Origin: Tianweitania aestuarii
Lineage (GTDB): Bacteria; Pseudomonadota; Alphaproteobacteria; Rhizobiales; Rhizobiaceae
DNA: 64,000 bases
NCBI RefSeq assembly: GCF_018457165.1
Contig: NZ_JAFMNX010000003.1
Coordinates: 186,001-250,000, forward strand
Reading direction: 5' to 3'
Both the position numbers and the translations under genes were made by a program. Of this stretch, positions 56,950 to 64,000 are shown piece by piece. The notes below the pieces were generated by a model. That model saw only the letters and a list, made by a program, of their open reading frames with translations. It was not told where the DNA came from and ran no database searches. Position 1 is the first letter of the stretch. Each line of letters opens with the position of its first letter.

Positions 56950-57042
56950 TTGCCCTGGTTTAAAAAACCGGGATCACGAGGAGGAAGGCGCACCGGGATT
57001 GATGTGTGCCTGAGATGACGGGTGCCGGGGATTGACGTGTGA

Positions 57043-57498
57043 ATGGCGCTGGATGACGATATCCGGGTTCTGGCCGGCATTGCGCTGTTTGAGGGCTTCG
57101 CCCAGGAACAGCTCCGCCTGCTGGCATTCGGCGCCGAAAACATCTCCGTAGCTAGCGGCCGCCTGATCTACGCAGAAGGTGATTCGGCCGACTGCGCCTT
57201 CGTGGTGACATCCGGCACGGTCAAACTCGTGCATGGCAGCGGCGACACGGCCGTCGAGCTGCAAACACTTGGGGCCAACACCCTGCTCGGCGAACTCGCG
57301 CTGATCGCCGACACATCGCGGCCCACCAGCGCGATCGCTGCAACCGATGTCGAGCTGATCCGGCTCAACCGGCGATTGTTTCGCCGCATCCTCGAAGAAT
57401 ATCCGCAGCTCGCCGCGCTGCTGCACCACCGCATTTCAGCTGATCTTCAGGAGCTGGTTGCCCGCATCGCCCAGCTCGCCGGCCGCTTCGAGGACTAG
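57043..57498 (+). CDS. Stand-alone cyclic nucleotide-binding domain protein
   Basis: This 151-residue protein is a Crp-like beta barrel (LAGIALFEGFAQEQLRLLAFGAE, AEGDSADCAFVVTSGTVKLV, TLLGELALIADTSRPTSAIAATD) plus a C-terminal helix, but has no DNA-binding domain. The phosphate-binding cassette keeps GELAL and an Arg-Pro-Thr-Ser, so nucleotide binding is plausible. It sits 93 bp after cenR on the same strand; a role as a ligand-sensing partner is inference. Confidence 0.88.
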   Translation: MALDDDIRVLAGIALFEGFAQEQLRLLAFGAENISVASGRLIYAEGDSADCAFVVTSGTVKLVHGSGDTAVELQTLGANTLLGELALIADTSRPTSAIAATDVELIRLNRRLFRRILEEYPQLAALLHHRISADLQELVARIAQLAGRFED

Positions 57499-57501
57499 GC
57501 C

Positions 57502-57963
57502 TCAGGCATCGAGCACGAAGATGTCGTTGCCGTCCACATCCGCCTCGATCTGCCGCCAGCCCAGCGCGGCATAGAACGGCCCCTTGGACGGTTCGCAATA
57601 GAGATAAAGCCGGGCAATGCCGGCCGCGAAGGCAAGAGCGGAGATGTGGCGCACGAGCTGCGAACCGATCCCGCTGCCGCGATGATCCGCTTCCACCCAG
57701 ACGGCGGCCACCCAAGGCGAATAATGCGGCCGAGCATCCATGTCATGGGCGATGAGTGAGGCCGTTCCGGCAAACTGGCCGTCGCGATGGGCCACGAAAG
57801 TCGACGGCACGATCGAAGGGCCGAGACTTTCGCGCACCAACCCCGTCAGTTCCTCGAGCGAAACACCCCCATCGCGCCACCACGCGGTCCAAAGCCGGTC
57901 CGCCACATCATCGATGCGCTCGGGACGATCGCGCAGATCATCGATACGGATCTGCTCAGGCAT
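57502..57963 (-). CDS. GNAT-family N-acetyltransferase
   Basis: The 153-residue GNAT protein has VWVEADHRGSGIGSQLVRHI (acetyl-CoA motif) and the C-terminal ARLYLYCEPSKGPFYAALGWRQIE. The substrate is unknown. Its start overlaps the xthA stop by 8 bp, so it is translated with xthA. Confidence 0.9.
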   Translation of the reverse strand: MPEQIRIDDLRDRPERIDDVADRLWTAWWRDGGVSLEELTGLVRESLGPSIVPSTFVAHRDGQFAGTASLIAHDMDARPHYSPWVAAVWVEADHRGSGIGSQLVRHISALAFAAGIARLYLYCEPSKGPFYAALGWRQIEADVDGNDIFVLDA

Positions 57964-58765
57964 CGAGGTTGAAGCGTGCGATCACCGGCACATGGTCGGA
58001 CGGCCGATCCCAGCCACGGGCATCCCGCACCACTTCGATATCGGTCAGCAGCGGCGCCAGATTGGCCGAGCCCCAGACATGGTCGAGCCGCCGGCCGCGA
58101 TTGGACGCTGCCCAATCGGCCGCGCGATAGCTCCACCAGGTGAAAAGCTTCTCGTCGGCCGGAACATGGTGGCGCATCAGGTCTTCCCATTCACCGGCGC
58201 GGCGCATGGCTTCCAGCCCTTCCGTTTCCACCGGCGTGTGGCTGACGATCTTCAGCATCTGCTTGTGCGACCAGACATCGTTTTCGCCAGGCGCGATGTT
58301 GAGATCGCCCACCAGGATCGACGCGGTGTTGTCGCCCGACAGCGCCTTGAAGCAGCGCATTTCCTCGATGAAATCGAGCTTGTGGCGGAACTTCGGGTTC
58401 TTGACGGGATCGGGCTCGTCGCCGCCGGCCGGAACATAGAAATTGTGCAGAAGGATCGACTTGCCGGCGATTTCGATGCGCGTCGACATATGGCGGGTGT
58501 CACCCATGTCGCAGAAATTGCGCTTCTCCTCGATGTCGATGCGGTGCTTCGCGACGGTTGCGACACCATGATAGCCCTTCTGCCCGTGGAAGGTCACATG
58601 CTCATAGCCGATGGCGTGGAAGGCCTCGGTTGGAAACAGCTCGTCGGGAACCTTGATCTCCTGCAGGCACAGCACGTCCGGCTGATAGGTTTGCAGGAAA
58701 CGCTCGACGATCGGCATGCGCAGCCGCACGGAGTTGATGTTCCAGGTGGCGACTGTGAAGGGCAT
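57956..58765 (-). CDS. xthA: Exodeoxyribonuclease III (AP endonuclease)
   Basis: XthA repairs abasic and 3'-blocked DNA. The 269 residues have ATWNINSVR, LCLQEIKVPDELFP with the metal Glu, GYHGVATVAKH, VGDLNIAPGENDVW and SDHVPVIARF with the catalytic Asp-His. The ATG at 58765 (MPFTVATWN) was chosen over the longer open frame. No strong ribosome-binding site is seen. Confidence 0.96.
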   Translation of the reverse strand: MPFTVATWNINSVRLRMPIVERFLQTYQPDVLCLQEIKVPDELFPTEAFHAIGYEHVTFHGQKGYHGVATVAKHRIDIEEKRNFCDMGDTRHMSTRIEIAGKSILLHNFYVPAGGDEPDPVKNPKFRHKLDFIEEMRCFKALSGDNTASILVGDLNIAPGENDVWSHKQMLKIVSHTPVETEGLEAMRRAGEWEDLMRHHVPADEKLFTWWSYRAADWAASNRGRRLDHVWGSANLAPLLTDIEVVRDARGWDRPSDHVPVIARFNLDA

Positions 58766-58862
58766 GAAAACAATCAGACTGTTGGTGAAAAAAGCTGTGC
58801 GACCCTGCCAGCCCCTATCAGAGGAGACAAGCCCGGTGGCTTGATCGACAGAGCGCACCAAC

Positions 58863-58890
58863 AAAAAAGGCCGCCGCAGCGACCTTTTCC
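58863..58890 (-). terminator. Intrinsic terminator of lolA
   Basis: AAAAGGCCGC (58865-58874) pairs with GCGACCTTTT (58879-58888) around CGCA with one mismatch. Reading the minus strand, the stem ends in TTTTTT, so it terminates lolA before xthA. Confidence 0.85.
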
Positions 58891-58909
58891 GTGAGACCGG
58901 GATGCGGGA

Positions 58910-59578
58910 TCAGCGACCGCCAGGACCCTTCACGTTCATCTGGTTGACGCGGTTGTAATCGATCGCAAACACGCTGGGATCGAAGCTCACGCCTTCCTTC
59001 GTGTTGAAGATCATGACCGTGGTGTCCTTGTTCTGCGCATCCGTGATCGTCCACTGCTTCAGCGTATAGGACGTCGGATCGAACATCATGGTGATGGTCG
59101 AATTGCCGAATACGCTGCGATCGGCAAGCTTGATCGTGGTCATGTCCGGTTCCTGCTTCACCTGCTGAACCTTGTTGCCGGACAGGTCGATGCGGCTGTC
59201 GAGAAGAAGCTTCAGCGGCGTCTTCGACAGCGGATAAAGATCGGCCGTGCGCAGCTTCTTGTTGTCGATCACGACGGAGGTGCCGTCGGCCGTCACGCGA
59301 TAGCCGTTCTTGCCTTCGTAATCGAAGCGGATCTTGCCGGGGCGCTGCAGATAGAACTTGCCGCCGGTTTGTTCGCCACGCGGTCCGAACTGCACGAACT
59401 CGCCGGTCATGGTCTTGACCCGGCTGAAATGGTCGGCGACCTGCTGCGCGACCGCAGCGTCCTGGGCAACAGCATGGCTGATCCCGAGAGAACCCAGCAG
59501 TGTCACGGAAAGAGCGGCGCCGCCCATCAGGCGCAGCACGCCGCGACGATCAAAACGGTTCGGAAGATGCTTCATCAT
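58910..59578 (-). CDS. lolA: Outer-membrane lipoprotein carrier protein LolA-like
   Basis: This 222-residue periplasmic protein has a long signal with twin arginine (RFDRRGVLRLMGGAALSVTLL, cut after AVAQ), then the LolA fold: VADHFSRVKTMTGEFVQFGPRGEQTGGKFYLQRPGKIRFDY, and the SPLKLLL-like TPLKLLLDSRIDL region. It carries lipoproteins across the periplasm to the outer membrane. Alphaproteobacterial LolA often follows ftsK, as here. Confidence 0.93.
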   Translation of the reverse strand: MMKHLPNRFDRRGVLRLMGGAALSVTLLGSLGISHAVAQDAAVAQQVADHFSRVKTMTGEFVQFGPRGEQTGGKFYLQRPGKIRFDYEGKNGYRVTADGTSVVIDNKKLRTADLYPLSKTPLKLLLDSRIDLSGNKVQQVKQEPDMTTIKLADRSVFGNSTITMMFDPTSYTLKQWTITDAQNKDTTVMIFNTKEGVSFDPSVFAIDYNRVNQMNVKGPGGR

Positions 59579-59672
59579 TCCTGGTTCCTTATTCTTTGGC
59601 GCACCGGGTAGCGGACCAGTGCGGCTCTATTTTGGCTCAATGTGCGCGTGAGTATGGCCATCAGGTATGGCG

Positions 59673-59702
59673 AAAAGGGCGCGTCGCCAAGACACGCCCT
59701 TT
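59673..59702 (-). terminator. Terminator-like hairpin after ftsK
   Basis: AAAGGGCGCGT (59674-59684) and ACACGCCCTTT (59692-59702) pair with one mismatch around a seven-base loop. TTTTCG follows on the minus strand. Confidence 0.75.
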
Positions 59703-59738
59703 CAAACTCGCTGCAACGTGTTCGCTTCAAGCGGCCGA

Positions 59739-62700
59739 TCAGAACTTGTCGTCCTCGGTCGGCACCAGAATCTCGCGCTTGCCGGCATGGTTGGCGGGGC
59801 CGACGATACCCTCGTTTTCCATCCGCTCGATGATCGATGCGGCGCGGTTATAGCCAATGCCCAGACGCCGCTGGATATAGCTGGTGGACGCCTTTCCATC
59901 GCGCAGCACCACGGCAACCGCCTGGTCATACGGATCCTCGGAGTCTTCGAGGTTGCTTGTGCCCGACGACCCGTTCTTGCCCGACGGTGTATCATCGCCC
60001 TCTTCCTCGTCATCTTCGGTGATCGCGTCGAGATAATCCGGCACACCCTGAAGCTTGAGATGGGCGACGACCTTCTCGACCTCGTCATCCGAAACGAAGG
60101 GTCCGTGGACGCGCTGGATGCGGCCACCACCAGCCATGTAAAGCATGTCGCCCATGCCGAGCAGCTGCTCGGCGCCCATCTCGCCCAGGATCGTGCGGCT
60201 GTCGATCTTCGACGTCACCTGGAACGACATGCGGGTCGGGAAGTTGGCCTTGATCGTACCGGTGATGACGTCCACCGACGGACGTTGCGTCGCCATCACG
60301 ACGTGGATACCGGCGGCACGCGCCATTTGGCCGAGACGCTGAACCGCGCCTTCGATCTCCTTGCCGGCCACCATCATCAGATCGGCCACTTCGTCGATGA
60401 TCACCACGATGAACGGGAAGGGCTGCAGATCGAGCTCTTCGCTTTCATAGATCGCCTCGCCCGTTTCGCGGTCAAAGCCGGTCTGAACGGTACGCGTGAT
60501 CGTTTCGCCCTTGGCGGCAGCCTGCGCCACGCGCTGGTTGAAGCCGTCGATGTTGCGCACGCCGACCTTGGCCATCTTGCGGTAGCGGTCTTCCATTTCC
60601 CGCACGAGCCACTTGAGGGCGACAACCGCCTTCTTCGGGTCGGTCACGACGGGGGTCAGAAGATGCGGGATGCCGTCATAGACCGAAAGCTCGACCATCT
60701 TCGGATCGATCATGATCAAGCGGCACTGTTCCGGCTTCATGCGATAAAGCAGCGACAGAACCATCGTGTTGATGGCAACCGACTTACCCGAGCCGGTGGT
60801 GCCGGCAACGAGAACGTGCGGCATCTTGGCGATATCAACCACGACCGGATCACCGTTGATCGTCTTGCCGAGCGCCAGCGCAAGCTTGGCCGAAGAGTCG
60901 TCAAAGGCCTGCGATGCCAGCATCTCGCGCAGATACACCGTTTCGCGGCGGGCATTCGGCAGTTCGATGCCGATCGCATTGCGACCGGGAACCACGGCGA
61001 CGCGGGCAGCGATCGCGCTCATGGAGCGGGCGATGTCATCCGCCAGGCCGATCACGCGGCTCGACTTGATGCCGGGCGCTGGCTCCAGTTCGTAGAGCGT
61101 AACGACGGGGCCTGGACGAACATGGATGATCTCGCCCTTAACGCCGAAGTCTTCCAGCACGCCTTCAAGCAGCCGCGCATTCTGTTCCAGAGCGTCCTTC
61201 GACAGCGTCGGATCGCGGCCGATATTCTTCGGCTCGGCCAGGAATTCGAGCGCCGGCATGATGAAGCCGTCATCATAAGGCGAAGCGGCCATCGCTGCCG
61301 AAGCACGGGGCGCAACGCTTGCAGGGGCAGGACGAGGTGCCGGCGATTCGATCTTGGCGCGGCTCGGCATCGGCGCTTCGATCACGCGTGACGAGGCAGC
61401 CGCATCGGTGCGCTGAATGCCGCGAGCCTGCGCTTCACCGCGCGACATGGCAGGCGCATCGAACAACTGGTCCGGCGTTTCGGTTGAGCGCGCGACCGGC
61501 TGGCGTGCAGCCGGCTGGCTCATTGCGGCAGCTGGCGCTACCGGCTGCGGTGCTGCAGCAGGCTCGGCATAGTCGTCGGCAAACGGTGCATCGAACGGCA
61601 TGTCGAACGGCGCTTCGTCTTCGCCGATTTCCGGCGTCAGATCTGCCAAAGGCGCGAAGTCCGGCTCCACCTGCATGTCGACGGGCTGCGTCATTTCAGG
61701 CTCGGGGCGGCGCACACCGCGCACCATACCGGGCATGGAGCGGAAGGCCTGCACGTGACCGTTCGGGCGTTCCTGAACCGGTGTCCAGTTCGACCAATCG
61801 GGTTCCACGCGCTCGACACGCTGCGGCACGGGCTGCGCTGGCGGCTCCACCACGATCGGGCGGCGCGCCGGCGCTTCGACAACAGGCATTTCGGGATTCG
61901 TGCGCAGGGCAGCAGGAGCCGCAGCCGGCGCGGGATTGGCAACGCCCACGACGCGGTCGAGGTCGAACAGCTCGTCCCGCTCGTCCTGGGCATAGGCGCT
62001 TCCGAAGCCCGGCTCGACGCGCTGGGCCGGTGCGCGATATTCGGTTTCCATGTCCATGTCGCGGTCGATCCGCACCATGGCCTGACGCAGCTTGCTTCTT
62101 TGCGGCGCCTGGCGCTCGCCGCCACCCTTCAAACGGCGCAGCATGGCCCGGCCCGACAAGAACCAGTGGGTCATCAAGCCCATCAGAACGGACTCGCGCT
62201 CGTCCTCTTCGTCGTCTCGGTGCACGGACACGGCAAGATCGTCTTCATCCTCGAAGTCGTCTTCAACCGGCGCACGACGACCGAGGAGGCCCGCACCGAA
62301 GGCGAGCAGCGCGACGGCTGGGATCGCCAGAATGACGCTGAGAACAATGGCCACAAAGCCCTGGGGATAAGCACCAAGCAGAAGCGAGGGAAGCTTCAGC
62401 ATGATGTCGCCGAACACGCCGCCGAAACCAGTCGGCAGAGGCCAAGTGGCGTTGGGCGCGAAACAGCCGGCGACGCCTGCGGCAAACAGGCCGCCGAGGA
62501 ACCACACGGCCCCGCGCGTCGGCTTGCGATCGATCCGGTGGCCGGTCATCAGGAGCACGCCCCAGATCGCCAGAGGCACCAGAACGGCCAGCGCCGCCAA
62601 ACCGAAGAACTGGGTCGCCAGATCGGAAAACACCGCGCCGGGATAGCCGATGGCGTTGGTGACCGGATTGTCGGTGGCATGGCTGAAGCTTGGATCGGCA

Positions 62701-62849
62701 ACGTTCCAGGTTGCCAGCGACGCGACGCCGAGCGCGGTCAGGCCCAGCAGGGAAACCCCAACCAGACGCGCAACCTGACGCCGGGCAAAACCGCGCAAGC
62801 CATACCCTGCATCAGCCACATTCATGGGTGCCGAAAGGCCAGTGCGCAT
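59739..62849 (-). CDS. ftsK: DNA translocase FtsK
   Basis: FtsK couples septum formation with chromosome dimer resolution by pumping DNA at the closing septum. The 1036 residues have four N-terminal membrane helices (about 30-200), a Pro/Ala/Glu-rich linker (220-520), the motor with Walker [11 protein letters not shown] near 683-692, Walker [15 protein letters not shown], and [18 protein letters not shown]. The C-terminal gamma winged helix ([25 protein letters not shown]) reads KOPS. GAGGAC precedes the ATG. A CtrA-type box is 76 bp upstream. Confidence 0.97.
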   Translation of the reverse strand: MRTGLSAPMNVADAGYGLRGFARRQVARLVGVSLLGLTALGVASLATWNVADPSFSHATDNPVTNAIGYPGAVFSDLATQFFGLAALAVLVPLAIWGVLLMTGHRIDRKPTRGAVWFLGGLFAAGVAGCFAPNATWPLPTGFGGVFGDIMLKLPSLLLGAYPQGFVAIVLSVILAIPAVALLAFGAGLLGRRAPVEDDFEDEDDLAVSVHRDDEEDERESVLMGLMTHWFLSGRAMLRRLKGGGERQAPQRSKLRQAMVRIDRDMDMETEYRAPAQRVEPGFGSAYAQDERDELFDLDRVVGVANPAPAAAPAALRTNPEMPVVEAPARRPIVVEPPAQPVPQRVERVEPDWSNWTPVQERPNGHVQAFRSMPGMVRGVRRPEPEMTQPVDMQVEPDFAPLADLTPEIGEDEAPFDMPFDAPFADDYAEPAAAPQPVAPAAAMSQPAARQPVARSTETPDQLFDAPAMSRGEAQARGIQRTDAAASSRVIEAPMPSRAKIESPAPRPAPASVAPRASAAMAASPYDDGFIMPALEFLAEPKNIGRDPTLSKDALEQNARLLEGVLEDFGVKGEIIHVRPGPVVTLYELEPAPGIKSSRVIGLADDIARSMSAIAARVAVVPGRNAIGIELPNARRETVYLREMLASQAFDDSSAKLALALGKTINGDPVVVDIAKMPHVLVAGTTGSGKSVAINTMVLSLLYRMKPEQCRLIMIDPKMVELSVYDGIPHLLTPVVTDPKKAVVALKWLVREMEDRYRKMAKVGVRNIDGFNQRVAQAAAKGETITRTVQTGFDRETGEAIYESEELDLQPFPFIVVIIDEVADLMMVAGKEIEGAVQRLGQMARAAGIHVVMATQRPSVDVITGTIKANFPTRMSFQVTSKIDSRTILGEMGAEQLLGMGDMLYMAGGGRIQRVHGPFVSDDEVEKVVAHLKLQGVPDYLDAITEDDEEEGDDTPSGKNGSSGTSNLEDSEDPYDQAVAVVLRDGKASTSYIQRRLGIGYNRAASIIERMENEGIVGPANHAGKREILVPTEDDKF

Positions 62850-62924
62850 TGAACAGTCCTCGATCGTGCGAAAAAGGGCCGGGTTCTACCCGACTGATCC
62901 GAAGCGACCGTAACGACAGGACAG

Positions 62925-62941
62925 TTAAAGCGGCATTAACC
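62925..62941. promoter_or_regulatory. CtrA-type box upstream of ftsK
   Basis: TTAAAGCGGCATTAACC matches the alphaproteobacterial CtrA consensus TTAA-N7-TTAAC exactly. It lies 76 bp upstream of ftsK and inside the ftsK-crp spacer, so it fits cell-cycle control of ftsK. Binding is not shown. Confidence 0.7.
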
Positions 62942-63009
62942 ATGGGTATGCAGTCAGCTTACCCAACGGTGACCTTACCGACTTTCTTACCCGAAGAACG
63001 AAAGATCGC

Positions 63010-63741
63010 TCAGCGCGCCCGCTTGTTGAGGTTGAGATAGGCGTCTTCGAACTGCGCAAGCTCGCGTAAGCCGTCCCAATCCTTGATGCTGACGGTCGAT
63101 CCGACCCAGCTCACCATGCCCGTTGCGCGCAGATCCTGCAGGGTGCGGTTCACATGCACCACGGAAAGGCCAAGCATATCCGCGAGATCGATCTGCGTGA
63201 TCGCCAGGCGGTAGCTGTAATCCTTGGCAAGCCCGACGATATCGAGCCGGATATACATTTCGCACAGGAAGTGGGCCATGTGGCTGAGCGGAGACATGCG
63301 CCCGAGCGCAACGATCCAGGCGCGGTGCATGGCGGCATCGATCGTGGTGGCCAGCCACAGCAGGCGTCCGAGATGCGGCAGACGCTCGGTCACGCGCCGC
63401 ACTTCGGGATGGGCCGTCAGCGCCACACGGCAATCGGTCAGCGCCGTGACGTCGTGATCCATCTGGTCGAGCAGCAGAGAATGCAGATCAACATAATCGC
63501 CCGGAACATGCAGGGCGCTGATCATGCGCTTTCCGTCGGCTAGATAATGCGCACGTGCCGCCAGACCTTCGAGAACGAGGATGCTGGAAGTCGGCCGGTC
63601 GCCTTGCCGGATCATCGCCGTGCCTGCGGCATAATCCTGGCTGTTGAGCGTCAGCGCGTCGAGGGCAGCAATTTCGTCGGTGGACAGGTCATCCCGCCGC
63701 GACAAAAACATCACCAGGGGATTGGTCACGGGGAGACTCAC
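63010..63741 (-). CDS. Crp/Fnr-family regulator without Fe-S cysteines
   Basis: The 243-residue protein has a Crp-type sensor barrel (TAMIRQGDRPTSSILVLEGLAARAHYLADGKRMISALHVPGDYVDLHSLLL), a dimer helix, and an HTH (ITQIDLADMLGLSVVHVNRTLQDLRATGMV). N-terminal cysteines are absent and the recognition helix has VVHVNRTL in place of E-x2-SR, so it will not read anaeroboxes. This branch is common in Rhizobiales with unknown ligand. The start is GTG at 63741; no ribosome-binding site is clear. Confidence 0.9.
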   Translation of the reverse strand: MSLPVTNPLVMFLSRRDDLSTDEIAALDALTLNSQDYAAGTAMIRQGDRPTSSILVLEGLAARAHYLADGKRMISALHVPGDYVDLHSLLLDQMDHDVTALTDCRVALTAHPEVRRVTERLPHLGRLLWLATTIDAAMHRAWIVALGRMSPLSHMAHFLCEMYIRLDIVGLAKDYSYRLAITQIDLADMLGLSVVHVNRTLQDLRATGMVSWVGSTVSIKDWDGLRELAQFEDAYLNLNKRAR

Positions 63742-63831
63742 ACGAACGAAGGAAAGATCTCAGGTAAATACAAGAGCTTAGATACACTGCCAAGCCCAGC
63801 CCCGATTGCTTTTTGTTAATTGGGTCCAACA

Positions 63832-63860
63832 AAAAAGCCCGCTCGATCGGCGGGCTTTTT
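63832..63860. terminator. Bidirectional terminator between amtB and crp-like gene
   Basis: AAAAAGCCCGC (63832-63842) pairs with GCGGGCTTTTT (63850-63860) around a seven-base loop, with A and T runs on both sides. It ends the amtB transcript on the minus strand. Confidence 0.93.
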
Positions 63861-63911
63861 CCTTTCGCGTCCGGTCGAAGAAGCGGGCCGTTATAGCCCG
63901 CTTCGGAACGA

Positions 63912-64000
63912 TCAGGAATGATACGCCACTTCGCCATGCGAGGTGATGTCGAGGCCCTGCGTTTCGGCTTCGGTGGTTGGACGCAGACCGATCACGACAT
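63912..64000 (-). CDS. amtB: Ammonium transporter AmtB, C-terminal end, cut by window edge
   Basis: The last 28 codons read VVIGLRPTTEAETQGLDITSHGEVAYHS before the stop, in two parts: IGLRPTTEAETQGLD and ITSHGEVAY. This is the cytoplasmic C-terminal tail of Amt proteins (GLR-x-E-x2-E-GLD-x3-HGE-x-AY), the part that contacts GlnK. The rest lies beyond the window. The terminator at 63832-63860 follows. Confidence 0.85.
   Translation of the reverse strand, partial: VVIGLRPTTEAETQGLDITSHGEVAYHS

Noticed and set aside
59667-61391. Open frame of 574 codons on the plus strand
   Set aside because: It is antisense to the ftsK motor domain.

Overview
The window is a high-GC chromosomal segment from an alphaproteobacterium of the order Hyphomicrobiales (Rhizobiales), most like Rhizobiaceae or Aurantimonadaceae. 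The placement rests on gene order and protein style: htpX-rsmB-heparinase-purH, hemC/hemD/Mic60/hemY divergent from tsaD-gpsA, ftsK-lolA-xthA near cenR, and ccoNOQP-ccoGHIS with FnrN-type regulators. The species cannot be named from sequence alone. I see no insertion sequence, prophage, CRISPR array or resistance island; this is core genome with dense, often overlapping operons.

Layout. 1-6.5 kb, minus strand: htpX, rsmB, a heparinase II/III family gene, purH and the 5' part of obgE, with a large nested inverted repeat between purH and obgE. 6.6-13.4 kb: a DUF1674/SDHAF4 protein, a transglutaminase-like protein, typA, a small secreted protein, an Rsm22-type methyltransferase and an M3 peptidase. 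13.5-19.5 kb: a MarR regulator coupled to a Bcr/CflA efflux pump, a small membrane protein, a LemA-TPM-TPM cluster, a GNAT acetyltransferase, ppa and yggT. A tRNA-Ala(CGC) gene follows.

19.8-37.6 kb is a microaerobic respiration island. It holds two FNR-type regulators, the cbb3 oxidase operon (ccoNOQP), its copper/assembly operon (ccoGHIS plus a CopD-like membrane gene), pseudoazurin, a ferric-iron ABC transporter, a NolR-like ArsR regulator, a hemerythrin protein and hemN. Six copies of the FNR/FixK anaerobox TTGAT-N4-ATCAA lie in front of these genes: four share one identical 14-bp core (one in reverse orientation) and two differ from it by one base. Oxygen sensing, oxidase, copper delivery, haem synthesis and iron supply thus appear to be wired together.

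37.6-46.7 kb, mostly minus strand: lpdA and bkdB (E3 and E2 of a 2-oxoacid dehydrogenase, with no E1 next to them), a TRAP substrate-binding protein, a family III CoA-transferase and glpD, then an MFS transporter (+) and a TerB-like protein. 46.9-53 kb: hemC-hemD-Mic60-hemY (minus), divergent from tsaD-gpsA-YciI-EVE-methyltransferase (plus). 55.6-64 kb: an L,D-transpeptidase, cenR, a stand-alone cyclic-nucleotide-binding protein, a GNAT, xthA, lolA and ftsK, with a perfect TTAA-N7-TTAACC CtrA-type box upstream of ftsK. A Crp/Fnr regulator without cysteine cluster and the 3' end of amtB close the window.

No clearly new system was found. The best leads are the FNR paralog with a shortened cysteine cluster, translationally coupled to a tiny membrane protein under its own anaerobox; the extra CopD-like gene overlapping ccoS; the 107-bp palindromic element; the Mic60 gene inside a haem operon; and the E2-E3 pair lacking E1.
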